Source of the DNA: an uncultured Lachnospiraceae bacterium
GTDB lineage: Bacteria; Bacillota; Clostridia; Lachnospirales; Lachnospiraceae
Direction of reading: 5' to 3'
Assembly (NCBI GenBank): GCA_945949085.1
Contig: CAMFDJ010000009.1
Span: forward strand, 23,210-87,209
DNA length: 64,000 bases
Shown: one piece after another, positions 25,847 through 34,293 of the stretch
Layout of the letters: each line of letters opens with the position of its first letter
Position numbering within the stretch: position 1 is the stretch's first letter
The notes under the pieces: model-generated
What the model saw: the letters and a program-made list of their open reading frames with translations, nothing else
Databases searched by the model: none
What the model was told of the DNA's origin: nothing
Made by a program: the position numbers and the translations under genes

Positions 25847-27202
25847 TCAGTTCTTTGTTTGCTGTTTGTCTGCTGTTTTTGTCTGCCGGAAGAATTTTGC
25901 CATGGGGAATATCACAATGAAGCTGCAGATGATCCAGAGAACCGGTTCGCAGAAGCAGACTGCCGGATATCCCATTTTCGGCACAAACAGAAAGACAAAA
26001 ACAGCTTTTCCGATCATTTCTGTCAAACTGCCGATGATGGGGATGATTTTCTGCCCGAGTCCCTGCAGGGTTGAGCGGAAAAAACAAAGCACAGCCAAAA
26101 AGCAGTAAAACGGAAGATTGATATTGATTTTTAAATATTGCATGGCTGTAGAGAGGACATAAGTGTTGGAATTTGTGGTGATCAGACTGATCAGCACTCT
26201 TCCGAACAGCCGGATGCCGACCATCGCAAGAAGCCCCCATATAAAAGCCAGTCCCAATGCCTTGCACAGACCTTCTTTGATACGATTCATTTTCCGTGCC
26301 CCAAAATTCTGGCTGGTAAAGGTGACAAGGGAAGTCGACATAGTTCCAAACGGCATCATACAGAGAGAACAGATTTTTCTGGCAGCAGTGTGTGCTGCAA
26401 TGGTATCGGTACCCAGTGAGTTGATGCCGCTTTGCAGGACAATGGATCCGGTGGAGACAATGGAATACATCAGCGCCATTCCTGCACCGGATGCGATCAG
26501 CTCAGAAACTGAGACACCTTTGGCGGTAAAATGCTTCCTTTTCACATGTAAAAGAGGGCATTTTTTTATGATATAAATCAAACAGACAATGACCGAAATG
26601 ATCTGCGCCAGCAACGTGGCAACGCCGGCACCCATGATACCCATATGAAGAACCCGGATGAAAAAAAGGTCAAACAGCAGATTCAGCATAGAGGAAATGG
26701 CAAGTGCGATCAGTGGAAAAACGCTGTTTCCAAGCGCACGAAGCGTGTTTGCGATCATATTGTAGGTCATCGTGACAACAATACCGAGTATGATGACGCG
26801 CACATAGGATAGTGATTTGTCGAGGATGTCTGCCGGGGTATGTAAAGCGATCAGGGCAGGTCTGATACCGAGTAATAAGAGCGCGGTCAGCAAAACAGTC
26901 AGAAAAGCACAGACCAGGATGCCCTTGGCAATGACCTGTCTGACGCGCTCTTCATCCCGGGCTCCGAACGCGACGCCGGTCAGAATGGAAAAGCCAATGG
27001 TAAAACCATTGACTAAGCTGAATATCATTTCGACAATAGAAGAGGTTGCGCCGACAGCGGCAAGGTCATCAATGCCAAGTGTCCGGCCGACAATCATCGT
27101 ATCGCCAAAATTATAAAATTGTTGCAAAATGTTTCCCAGTAAAATGGGAAGGGAAAAGAGAAGTAATAATTTCAGGACAGGTCCCTTTGTCAAGTCTTTC
27201 AT
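25847..27202 (-). CDS. MATE-family efflux transporter
   Basis: A 451-residue protein with 12 predicted helices in two similar halves. The N-terminus has MKDLTKGPVLKLLLLFSLPILLGNILQQFYNF and the DTMIVGRTLG motif of the NorM/DinF-like MATE branch. It exports cationic drugs or metabolites in exchange for Na+ or H+; substrate unknown. AGGA lies 7 bases before the ATG. It follows murG by 29 bases on the same strand. Confidence 0.92.
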   Translation of the reverse strand: MKDLTKGPVLKLLLLFSLPILLGNILQQFYNFGDTMIVGRTLGIDDLAAVGATSSIVEMIFSLVNGFTIGFSILTGVAFGARDEERVRQVIAKGILVCAFLTVLLTALLLLGIRPALIALHTPADILDKSLSYVRVIILGIVVTMTYNMIANTLRALGNSVFPLIALAISSMLNLLFDLFFIRVLHMGIMGAGVATLLAQIISVIVCLIYIIKKCPLLHVKRKHFTAKGVSVSELIASGAGMALMYSIVSTGSIVLQSGINSLGTDTIAAHTAARKICSLCMMPFGTMSTSLVTFTSQNFGARKMNRIKEGLCKALGLAFIWGLLAMVGIRLFGRVLISLITTNSNTYVLSTAMQYLKININLPFYCFLAVLCFFRSTLQGLGQKIIPIIGSLTEMIGKAVFVFLFVPKMGYPAVCFCEPVLWIICSFIVIFPMAKFFRQTKTADKQQTKN

Positions 27203-27231
27203 GATGGTATCCTCATAAAATGGTAATCACT

Positions 27232-28305
27232 TTATTCGTCCTGCTTGTTTGCAATCTGCTCAATCAGATCCACAATCCGGGTGGTGGCTCCAAGCTGGTC
27301 GCTCTTTTCCATGGCATCGATGTACTGCTGTCTGGTAAAGTACAGCTCATGCACCTTTTCCGTTAGGATATTTCCCTCGATGTCATCCTCCTCAAGGAGC
27401 ATGGAAAAGCCCTGGGACTCAAAGGACTTGGCATTGAGTACCTGGTCACCGCGGCTTCCTGCGACAAGCGGAATCAGAAGATTCGGTTTTTTGAGTGCCA
27501 GAAGCTCACAGATGGCGTTGGCACCGGCGCGGCTGATCACGATGTCTGCCATGGCAAACAGATCCTTCAGCTCTGCCTTCACATATTCAAACTGTTTGTA
27601 GCCCTTGGTATTGAGAAGAAGATTATCCACTTTGCCTTGTCCGCAGAGATGGACGATCTGGAAATCCTTTAGCAGATCAGGCAGAGCATCCCTGACGGCC
27701 TTGTTGACATTGGCTGCGCCGAGAGACCCGCCGATGACCATGATGACAGGCATGTTGGCGGTAAAACCACACAGATCCAGTCCTGCGAGCTTATTTCCCT
27801 TTGCCAGCTCTGCGCGGATGGGAGAGCCTGTCAGGACTGCCTTTTCGGCGGGGAGGAGCTGAAGTGTTTCCGGGAAGTTGCAACAGACCTTAGTTGCCAC
27901 CGGAATGCAGAGCTTATTGGCAAGTCCCGGTGTCATATCGGACTCGTGGATGATACAGGGAATCTTCAGCGCTGCTGCCGCGCGGACCACCGGGACGGAG
28001 ACAAAGCCGCCTTTGCTGAATACAACATCGGGAGCAATTTCTTTTAAAATACGTTTGGCCTCTCCAAAGCCCTTGATGACGCGGAAGGGATCGGTGAAAT
28101 TCTTGACATCAAAGTAACGGCGGAGCTTTCCTGTAGCAATGCCGTAATAGGGCACATCAAAATCTGCCATCAGTTTCTTTTCGATTCCCTCATAGGAACC
28201 GATGTAGGAGACCTCATAGCCAAGCTTCTTAAGCTTTGGCAAGAGAGCAATGTTTGGAGTTACATGGCCTGCGGTCCCGCCGCCGGTAAGCACAATTTTT
28301 TTCAT
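27232..28305 (-). CDS. murG: UDP-GlcNAc:lipid I GlcNAc transferase MurG
   Basis: A 357-residue GT-B glycosyltransferase that adds GlcNAc to lipid I, making lipid II at the inner face of the membrane. The N-terminal loop GGGTAGHVTPNIAL, then VVFSKGGFVSVPVV, HESDMTPGLANK, IGGSLGAANVN and RAGANAICELLALKKPNLLIP are MurG hallmarks. It is outside a division/cell wall cluster, as in many Clostridia that carry it separately. It precedes the MATE gene and follows the TSCPD gene by 70 bases. Confidence 0.93.
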   Translation of the reverse strand: MKKIVLTGGGTAGHVTPNIALLPKLKKLGYEVSYIGSYEGIEKKLMADFDVPYYGIATGKLRRYFDVKNFTDPFRVIKGFGEAKRILKEIAPDVVFSKGGFVSVPVVRAAAALKIPCIIHESDMTPGLANKLCIPVATKVCCNFPETLQLLPAEKAVLTGSPIRAELAKGNKLAGLDLCGFTANMPVIMVIGGSLGAANVNKAVRDALPDLLKDFQIVHLCGQGKVDNLLLNTKGYKQFEYVKAELKDLFAMADIVISRAGANAICELLALKKPNLLIPLVAGSRGDQVLNAKSFESQGFSMLLEEDDIEGNILTEKVHELYFTRQQYIDAMEKSDQLGATTRIVDLIEQIANKQDE

Positions 28306-28375
28306 AGATAAATGTCTTCTTTCATATTTTTATAATGCAAAGTACATAACACAACAAAGGCTGATGTCAATCAGT

Positions 28376-28612
28376 CTATAACAATGTCTTCAGCGCCTGT
28401 GCAAGCTGATCCGGACAGGAGGTGCTTTTAAAGCCACATCGTATGCCGTCGAGGCGGGCGATGACATCCTCCACCTTCATTCCTTTTACCAGTGCACCGA
28501 TGCCCTGCAGATTACCGTGACATCCGCCCTGAAAGCTGACGGACTGTACAATGCCGTTTTCTACCTGTATGTCGATTGCCTGGGAGCAGACTCCCTTTGT
28601 TTTATAGATCAT
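28376..28612 (-). CDS. TSCPD-domain protein (TIGR03905 family)
   Basis: A 78-residue protein with the domain's signature TSCPDQLAQAL at the C-terminus and CHGNLQGIGALVKGM in the middle. Related segments occur at the end of ribonucleotide reductases; the stand-alone role is unknown. Four cysteines (8, 31, 59, 65 by approximate count) suggest metal or thiol chemistry. It is the first gene before murG and is preceded by a structured leader. Confidence 0.85.
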   Translation of the reverse strand: MIYKTKGVCSQAIDIQVENGIVQSVSFQGGCHGNLQGIGALVKGMKVEDVIARLDGIRCGFKSTSCPDQLAQALKTLL

Positions 28613-29001
28613 TTTTTACCTCTTTCTTTCCTGCTATTCTTTCCTGCTATGTATGATAGGATTGTGTGACGACCCGGCTTTGATCAAACGGTCCGGTTTT
28701 GCCCATTTCGGCACCGGGGCGTTACATCAAAAATAATATAGCACACTCTCTTCTGATAAAAAAGAGTATTTTGCCAATCCTGCAAAAAGTCCCATAAAAA
28801 CAGATAGAAAGAATATGCCGGAATATTGCAATGCAGAAATTTCTTTGCTAAACTGAAACTGTTTGCGGCGTTCTGCGATATGGCAGGTACAAATAAAGCA
28901 GGCAAAAACAGCAAATTATGGCAACAGAGACAGCCGAGATAAAATAAGAGTCATGAAAGAATAAGAAAGAAAGACAGAGTCGTGGCAGGAGGAAAACAGA
29001 C
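28613..29001. other. Divergent intergenic region with two promoters and a structured leader
   Basis: No gene. Leftward: an extended -10 TGCTATATT (minus strand, near 28743-28735) gives a leader of about 115 bases. In it CCGGT (28717-28713) pairs with ACCGG (28697-28693), with an inner GCC/GGC, and CCCGG (28719-28715) can alternatively pair with CCGGG (28676-28672). Rightward: TTGCAA (28826-28831), 17 bases, TAAACT (28849-28854) for the dehydrogenase gene. The leader does not fit any riboswitch class I know. Confidence 0.5.
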
Positions 29002-29961
29002 ATGAAGATTGCGGTTTTGGAGCGGAACAGTGTGGGAACGGACATTCCCGTTTCCTGTTATGAAGATTTTGGAGAAGTGACCTATTTCAGAAATACTGTG
29101 GAGGCAGACACAGCGGAGCATGTGGCAGATGCCGATATTGTCATTGCCAACAAGGCGCCGCTGAATGAGGCGACACTAAAAGAATGCCCCAATGTTAAGC
29201 TCATCTGTGAGTTTGCCACCGGCTTTGACAATGTGGATCTTGCCTACTGCAAGAGCCGTGGTATCAAGGTGGCAAATGTCAAGGATTATTCCACACCGGC
29301 AGTAGCGCAGCACACCTTTGCGCTGGCACTTTACCTGATGGAGCATCTGCCCGCCTATGATACGTATGTAAAAGGCGGCGCCTATGGTGCGCAGGACAGA
29401 TTTTCCAATTTTGATCTGCCGTTTGCAGAGCTTGCAGGAAAGACCTGGGGTATCATCGGCATGGGAAATATCGGCAGGATGGTTGCAAAGATTGCGACAG
29501 CATTCGGTTGCAACGTGATTTTCCATTCTGTGACGGGAAAAAGCACTGTGACAGAGTATGAGCAGGTCTCCAAGGAGGAGCTTTTGGCGCGCAGTGATGT
29601 ATTGTCTGTTCACTGTCCTCTGTCCGAGCTGACAAGGAATCTGATCGACGCAGCGGCGCTTTCGCAGATGAAAAAGACAGCCATTCTGATCAATGTCGCA
29701 AGAGGACCGGTCGTAGATAATGATGCGCTTTATGAGGCACTTGTGAATGGAACGATTGCGGCAGCAGGGCTTGACGTATTGCGCGAGGAACCGATCCGCG
29801 AGAGCAATCCATTAAGCAGACTAAAGGATTCCAATCGCCTGATCATCACGCCGCATATGGCATGGGCTTCTACCGAGGCAAGAATCCGGCTGGTGGATGA
29901 GGTGTACAAAAATATCGAAGCCTTTTTGAAGGGTGAGGACAGGAATATCGTGAATCCATGA
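29002..29961 (+). CDS. NAD-dependent D-2-hydroxyacid dehydrogenase
   Basis: A 319-residue enzyme of the glycerate/phosphoglycerate dehydrogenase family. NAD loop GKTWGIIGMGNIGRMVAKIA, substrate Arg in LINVARGPVVDNDAL, catalytic Glu region LDVLREEPIRESNPL and the His in ITPHMAWAS are present. The natural substrate (glycerate, hydroxypyruvate or another 2-oxoacid) cannot be told. AGGAGG precedes ATG 29002. Confidence 0.9.
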   Translation: MKIAVLERNSVGTDIPVSCYEDFGEVTYFRNTVEADTAEHVADADIVIANKAPLNEATLKECPNVKLICEFATGFDNVDLAYCKSRGIKVANVKDYSTPAVAQHTFALALYLMEHLPAYDTYVKGGAYGAQDRFSNFDLPFAELAGKTWGIIGMGNIGRMVAKIATAFGCNVIFHSVTGKSTVTEYEQVSKEELLARSDVLSVHCPLSELTRNLIDAAALSQMKKTAILINVARGPVVDNDALYEALVNGTIAAAGLDVLREEPIRESNPLSRLKDSNRLIITPHMAWASTEARIRLVDEVYKNIEAFLKGEDRNIVNP

Positions 29962-30084
29962 TCTAATCTGCTTTGTTCCGGACAAACAGAACGAAGCGAA
30001 AAGAAACAAAGATGATTCGCACCGCGAATTGTATGGCGGATATCAGAAACGGGATAAGGTGCGAAGGAAAACAGGTAACAGGAA

Positions 30085-30495
30085 ATGATAGAATTTGACA
30101 AATTGATCGAAGTGACATTGGCAAGAAATCCCTTTTGCCATTTGCTTGGAATGGAGCTTTTAAAAGCAGAGGAAGGGTATGCCTATGGCAGGCTTCCCGT
30201 AAAAAACGATTTGATGAATATGTACGGCAGTGTGCATGGAGGAGCGAGCTATGCACTTGCAGACACCATGGGCGGCATTGCTGCCACCACGTATGGCAAT
30301 TATGTGCTGACAGTGGAAGGAAAAATGAATTATCTGCTTCAGATCAGAGATACGAATTACCTGTACTGCGAGGCAAAGGTGGTGCGACAGGGAAGAACCA
30401 TCGGCGTCTACCAGATCACCTTTACCGATGATGCCGGCAACGTGGTGGCAAATGCCGATTTTACCTATTTCCGTCTGAAGCAGAAGGTAGAATAG
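30085..30495 (+). CDS. PaaI-family hotdog-fold thioesterase
   Basis: A 136-residue protein. The motif MYGSVHGGASYALADTMGG is the PaaI/YdiI-type hotdog helix with the catalytic Asp, and NYLLQIRDTNYLYCEAKVVRQGRTIGVYQ the last strands. It hydrolyses acyl- or aryl-CoA thioesters. It could act on the aryl-acetyl-CoA made by IorAB (10430-12831), though it lies 17 kb away. AGGAAATG-type ribosome site. Confidence 0.88.
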   Translation: MIEFDKLIEVTLARNPFCHLLGMELLKAEEGYAYGRLPVKNDLMNMYGSVHGGASYALADTMGGIAATTYGNYVLTVEGKMNYLLQIRDTNYLYCEAKVVRQGRTIGVYQITFTDDAGNVVANADFTYFRLKQKVE

Positions 30496-30506
30496 CGGGG
30501 AGCAGA

Positions 30507-31283
30507 TCAGCGGCGTATTTCACGTACATCATCAAAGTCCCAGGCATGGATATTGACTTCCACAACGCCTGTTCCGCAGTATTCGCAGAACTTGGCACCC
30601 AGATTTGTGATAGGAGCGCCGCAGTTCGGACAGTTGACGCCAAGCGCACTGTTAGCGATATGTTCGTCTGCAAGCAGACTGCGATTTTGGATATAGACAA
30701 GATCAATTTCATATTTGGACTGGTAGAGCACGTCCTTGCTGCCACTCACAATTTGATGCGTGACGTCGTCGGTAACATATTGATAGTATTGTACAGAAGA
30801 CTGGAAGGTGATGATACATCTTCCGTCTTTTTTTGTGTAATTACTAAGTTCCGTGCGATGTACCTTAATGGAATCAAAATGCGGTTTTTGCGATTTGGTT
30901 TTCCAAATGTTGATGGTATTTTCCAGCTTATTTTTCAGCTCGGAGTTTCCTTCTGTCAAAGCGCCTACATCAAAGGTTGCAAGCCCAAGCAAAAAAGATG
31001 TCAGTACATTGACGGCTTTTGTCTTCATCTCATCATAGGAAAAATCCGGGAAATCCTTTGTGATTCGCGGCAGATAAAGACTTGTCATGGCAGATACGGA
31101 TTTCGGTGTTGTGGCATATTCCGATTCGATGGTATCAAAGCCTTCCTTCAGACTGTCTGTACCGAATACCTGTCTGGAGAATTCCCGCGTTTTCTTTTTC
31201 AAATAATAGACGCCATAGTAAATGAGACCGATAATGATCAAAATCAGAACCAGACCGATAATGGTTGTTATATTGAATTTCAT
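30507..31283 (-). CDS. TIM44-like zinc-ribbon membrane protein
   Basis: A 258-residue protein. One N-terminal helix (about residues 7-27), a cytosolic TIM44/NTF2-like domain (about 55-205) and a C-terminal zinc ribbon CPNCGAPITNLGAKFCEYCG. GGAGG precedes the ATG. It lies next to a SPFH protein with three zinc ribbons on the same strand, 190 bases apart; similar ribbon tails suggest that the two act together at the membrane. Function unknown. Confidence 0.75.
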   Translation of the reverse strand: MKFNITTIIGLVLILIIIGLIYYGVYYLKKKTREFSRQVFGTDSLKEGFDTIESEYATTPKSVSAMTSLYLPRITKDFPDFSYDEMKTKAVNVLTSFLLGLATFDVGALTEGNSELKNKLENTINIWKTKSQKPHFDSIKVHRTELSNYTKKDGRCIITFQSSVQYYQYVTDDVTHQIVSGSKDVLYQSKYEIDLVYIQNRSLLADEHIANSALGVNCPNCGAPITNLGAKFCEYCGTGVVEVNIHAWDFDDVREIRR

Positions 31284-31472
31284 GGTTTCCTCCGTTTCGT
31301 CAAACGTTTCGGGGCATATCTGCCTATGACACAAAAGCCTGTAAAGCTTTGCAAAGATAGGAAATAAGCCCAGGTAGAAAAAGAACTGCCATGCATGGAA
31401 TCATAAGATGCCGATACATGGCAGTTACATGATTTTTATGTAGCGATAGCTTGTGGAAAAGCGTGTTTTTTC

Positions 31473-32876
31473 TTACTGAACGATATCTGCATCGTTGAAC
31501 GGATCGCCGCATTCCGGACAGAATTTCGGTGGATTGTGCGGATCCTTCGGTTCCCAGCCACACTTATCACATTTGTAGACAGGTTCTCCGGCAGGCTTTT
31601 TGCCACCGCACTCTGCACAGAATTTGCCTTTGTTCTGCGTCTGGCACGTAGGGCAGATCCATCCGTCGGCTGTCTGTTCCTCCGGTTTTCTAGCACCACA
31701 TTCCGCACAGAATTTTCCGGTATTGCCGGTTGCACCGCATCCGCAGGTCCAGCCTTCTGCTGCCGGAGCCGGAGCGGGAGCTGCCTGCTGCGGCGCAGCG
31801 GGCTGCGCAAAACCGCCGGGAGCCTGTGCATAAGCATTCTGCATAGTATTCTGTGGCTGACCCTGACCCATGCCAAATAACGTATTGGCATTCATGCCGC
31901 CTGCCATATTTGCCATGTTCATGCCGGCAAATGCCATCATAGGTCCTGTAGAAGTATTGGAAGCAGCTGCTTTCATAGCTTCTGCCTGCGCGCCAACAAG
32001 CGTTGCGGCAGCCATATTGGGGTTGCGCAGAACTGCAGCTTTTTGCAGCTCCTTGATCATTGCTTCGTCTTCCTCGGAAGCCTTGACTGTATTGACACCG
32101 AAGGAAGCAACTTCAATTCCTCTTGTATTTGCCCATTTCTCTGACAGGATCTCATTGAGTGCATCTGCAATCTCTGTGGTATGATTTGTCAGCGCGCTGT
32201 AGCGGATGCCCATCTCACTGATCTTACCAAATGCAGGCTGCAGTGCGGTCAGAAGCTCTGACTTGAGCTGGCTGTCTAATTTATCTCTTGTGTAGGAGTC
32301 AACGACATTACCGCATACATTGGTGTAGAACAAAAGCGGATCTGTGATCTTATAAGAATATTCGCCGTTACAACGAATGGAAATATCCACGTCAAGTCCG
32401 ATATTGGCGTCTACCACACGGAACGGAACCGGATTCATGGTACCGTATTTATTGCCGAGGATCTCCTTTGTGTTGACATAGTAAATTCTCTGATCCTTTG
32501 CGGTGTCTCCGCCGAAGGTGAAACGCTTACCGATCAAGGAGAAGGTATTTTTGATATTTTCACCCAGGGAGCCATAGAAGATACTGGGCTCTGTGGAAGT
32601 ATCGTAGACAAATTCGCCGGGTTCGGCGCAGACCTCTGCAACCTTTCCCTGATCCACGATCAGCATACACTGACCTTCGTTGATTGCGATGATGGAACCG
32701 TTTGTAATGATGTTGCTTTCCCCTTTTGTGTTACTTGTACCGCGCTTGTCACTGACACGCTTCTGACCCTTCTGTACCAGTACATTTGTGTCCAGAGAAT
32801 CGCAGTAGAAGTACTCGCGCCACTGGTCAGCCATTGCTGAACCGGCAGCATTTGTTAATGCTCTGATTAATCCCAT
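31473..32876 (-). CDS. SPFH-domain protein with triple zinc-ribbon tail (YdjI-like)
   Basis: A 467-residue protein of the YdjI / virion-core-protein-like group. Residues 1-300 are the SPFH (band 7) region (MADQWREYFYCDSLDTNVLV, SFGVNTVKASEED). A Met/Ala/Gln-rich linker (300-370) is followed by three ribbons (CGCG...CAECG, CPTC...CAECG, CDKCG...CPECG). AAAGGAGG precedes the ATG. YdjI-like proteins gather at membranes and in Bacillus relate to PspA-type stress; that role here is inferred. Confidence 0.85.
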   Translation of the reverse strand: MGLIRALTNAAGSAMADQWREYFYCDSLDTNVLVQKGQKRVSDKRGTSNTKGESNIITNGSIIAINEGQCMLIVDQGKVAEVCAEPGEFVYDTSTEPSIFYGSLGENIKNTFSLIGKRFTFGGDTAKDQRIYYVNTKEILGNKYGTMNPVPFRVVDANIGLDVDISIRCNGEYSYKITDPLLFYTNVCGNVVDSYTRDKLDSQLKSELLTALQPAFGKISEMGIRYSALTNHTTEIADALNEILSEKWANTRGIEVASFGVNTVKASEEDEAMIKELQKAAVLRNPNMAAATLVGAQAEAMKAAASNTSTGPMMAFAGMNMANMAGGMNANTLFGMGQGQPQNTMQNAYAQAPGGFAQPAAPQQAAPAPAPAAEGWTCGCGATGNTGKFCAECGARKPEEQTADGWICPTCQTQNKGKFCAECGGKKPAGEPVYKCDKCGWEPKDPHNPPKFCPECGDPFNDADIVQ

Positions 32877-33003
32877 GATGTTCCTCCTTTTGTTTGTTGT
32901 GTGTGAGTGAGCGAAAAAACCCACTTACCTCATCTTTATGTGAGAAGTATACCGGCTATGCAAAAAAGCAGTGGTATCTTCTTAGAACCTGTCTGTGATC
33001 TGT

Positions 33004-34080
33004 TTAAATAACAGAAACAATCTTGGCATTTTTATACTGTGTCAGGTCAATAAACTTATCCCCGCATTTGATCGTAGGGCGGGAAAGGTTTTCCGGATGA
33101 ATAAAGATGACTTCTCCTTCCAGTCCGTTGCTTAATCTGACGCGCTGTCCGATAAAAGAATTGCTGATATTTCGCAAAAAGGTCAGAATGATATCAGCGT
33201 CGTATTTCTCAAAGCCTTCCTCCTCAAACTGGTCAATGACATCGAAGGGGCAGAAGGGCTCGCGGTAAGCTCTCGGACTTGTCATGGCATCATAAATATC
33301 CGCCACTGTGACAAGCTTTGCAAAGCGGGAGATTTTATCTCCGGTAAAGCCGTACGGGTAACCGCTTCCATCGTTTTTTTCATGATGCATCAGTGCGGCA
33401 TTTTTGACCTCCTCGGGCAGCCCTGCCTTATCCAGAATATTGTAGCCGTCTATGGGGTGACGCTTGATGGCGATAAACTCCGTCTTGGAAAGAGGACCGG
33501 CTTTTGTCAGGATGGCTTCCGGAATGCGTGTCTTACCGATATCGGCAAACAGTCCGCAGGAGGTAGCCAGTACGCGGTCATTCTCATTCATATTCAGCCA
33601 GCCGGCCAGAATATTACAAATCATGGAAACACTGATACAGTGGGCATAGGTAGAATCATCAAATTCGCGCATGCCAAGGAGCATATCCATCAGACTGATG
33701 GAGCTGCCTTTGCTGCTCTCAATCAGAGAGAGCGTCTGGGACAAGAGATTTTCTGCATCCATATTGGAGTTCAGATCCACGATACGGTTCATACCGATGC
33801 GCAGCGTATCCACATTTTTTTCAAAGCGGGAACGAAATGCTGCAAAATCCGGATTTGCTTTGATCCGGTCCACGTAGGAGTCCTGCTGCCGGGCAGGCGG
33901 TGTGACGGCAGACATCTCATCCTCCACGCGGATGGAATAGATGGCGAAGGATGTCAGTTTTTCAATTGTGCTGTCCGATAGGATCACTTTTTTGGGGACG
34001 ATCAGCTGGCCGTTGATGGCATAAATGTCCTCGGCTGTGATCATGCCGGGCTGTAAATTCCGAACCAATATTTTCTGCAT
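33004..34080 (-). CDS. HD-GYP protein with a degenerate HD dyad
   Basis: A 358-residue protein with an N-terminal DUF3391-like region (1-65) and an HD-GYP domain (about 140-320). HD-GYP enzymes degrade cyclic di-GMP. The GYP element (HHEKNDGSGYP, 232-242), His147, His208 and Asp261 remain, but the HD dyad reads FADIGK: Ala179-Asp180. Loss of this metal ligand may make it a sensor or a weak enzyme. A short C-terminal domain follows (GQRVRLSNGLEGEVIFIH). GGGTGGG precedes ATG 34080. Confidence 0.85.
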   Translation of the reverse strand: MQKILVRNLQPGMITAEDIYAINGQLIVPKKVILSDSTIEKLTSFAIYSIRVEDEMSAVTPPARQQDSYVDRIKANPDFAAFRSRFEKNVDTLRIGMNRIVDLNSNMDAENLLSQTLSLIESSKGSSISLMDMLLGMREFDDSTYAHCISVSMICNILAGWLNMNENDRVLATSCGLFADIGKTRIPEAILTKAGPLSKTEFIAIKRHPIDGYNILDKAGLPEEVKNAALMHHEKNDGSGYPYGFTGDKISRFAKLVTVADIYDAMTSPRAYREPFCPFDVIDQFEEEGFEKYDADIILTFLRNISNSFIGQRVRLSNGLEGEVIFIHPENLSRPTIKCGDKFIDLTQYKNAKIVSVI

Positions 34081-34203
34081 ATGCCCACCCTTTTCCTTAC
34101 CTGAAAAAATAGTTGCAATCACTACATTCAGTATAGAAGAAATCCAATTTACTGTCAATGAAATGTGGTGGTAAGATGTGTGCAATTTTGGACATTTTAC
34201 AGA

Positions 34204-34224
34204 GATTTTACTGCGTGTAAAATC
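34204..34224. promoter_or_regulatory. 8-5-8 palindrome abutting the CAP-protein promoter, possible operator
   Basis: GATTTTAC (34204-34211) and GTAAAATC (34217-34224) are perfectly inverted around TGCGT. The second arm touches the -35 box at 34225. Its position fits an activator or repressor site in the divergent gap between the HD-GYP and CAP-protein genes. Confidence 0.5.
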
Positions 34225-34253
34225 TTGTAACCCGAATTATGTCATGGTATAGT
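34225..34253 (+). promoter_or_regulatory. Promoter of the CAP-protein gene
   Basis: TTGTAA (34225-34230), 17 bases, TATAGT (34248-34253), with TG one base before the -10 (extended -10). Confidence 0.7.
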
Positions 34254-34293
34254 AAAATCAGTGATTACTATGATCCGGAGGGGGTTTTCGCAG

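Noticed and set aside
30546..31367. 273-codon plus-strand frame
   Set aside because: Antisense to the TIM44-like zinc-ribbon gene, whose membrane helix and Cys motifs are clear.
34081..34293. c-di-GMP riboswitch next to the HD-GYP gene
   Set aside because: The conserved GGCAAACC and GNRA/receptor elements are absent; only a promoter and an 8-5-8 palindrome were found.
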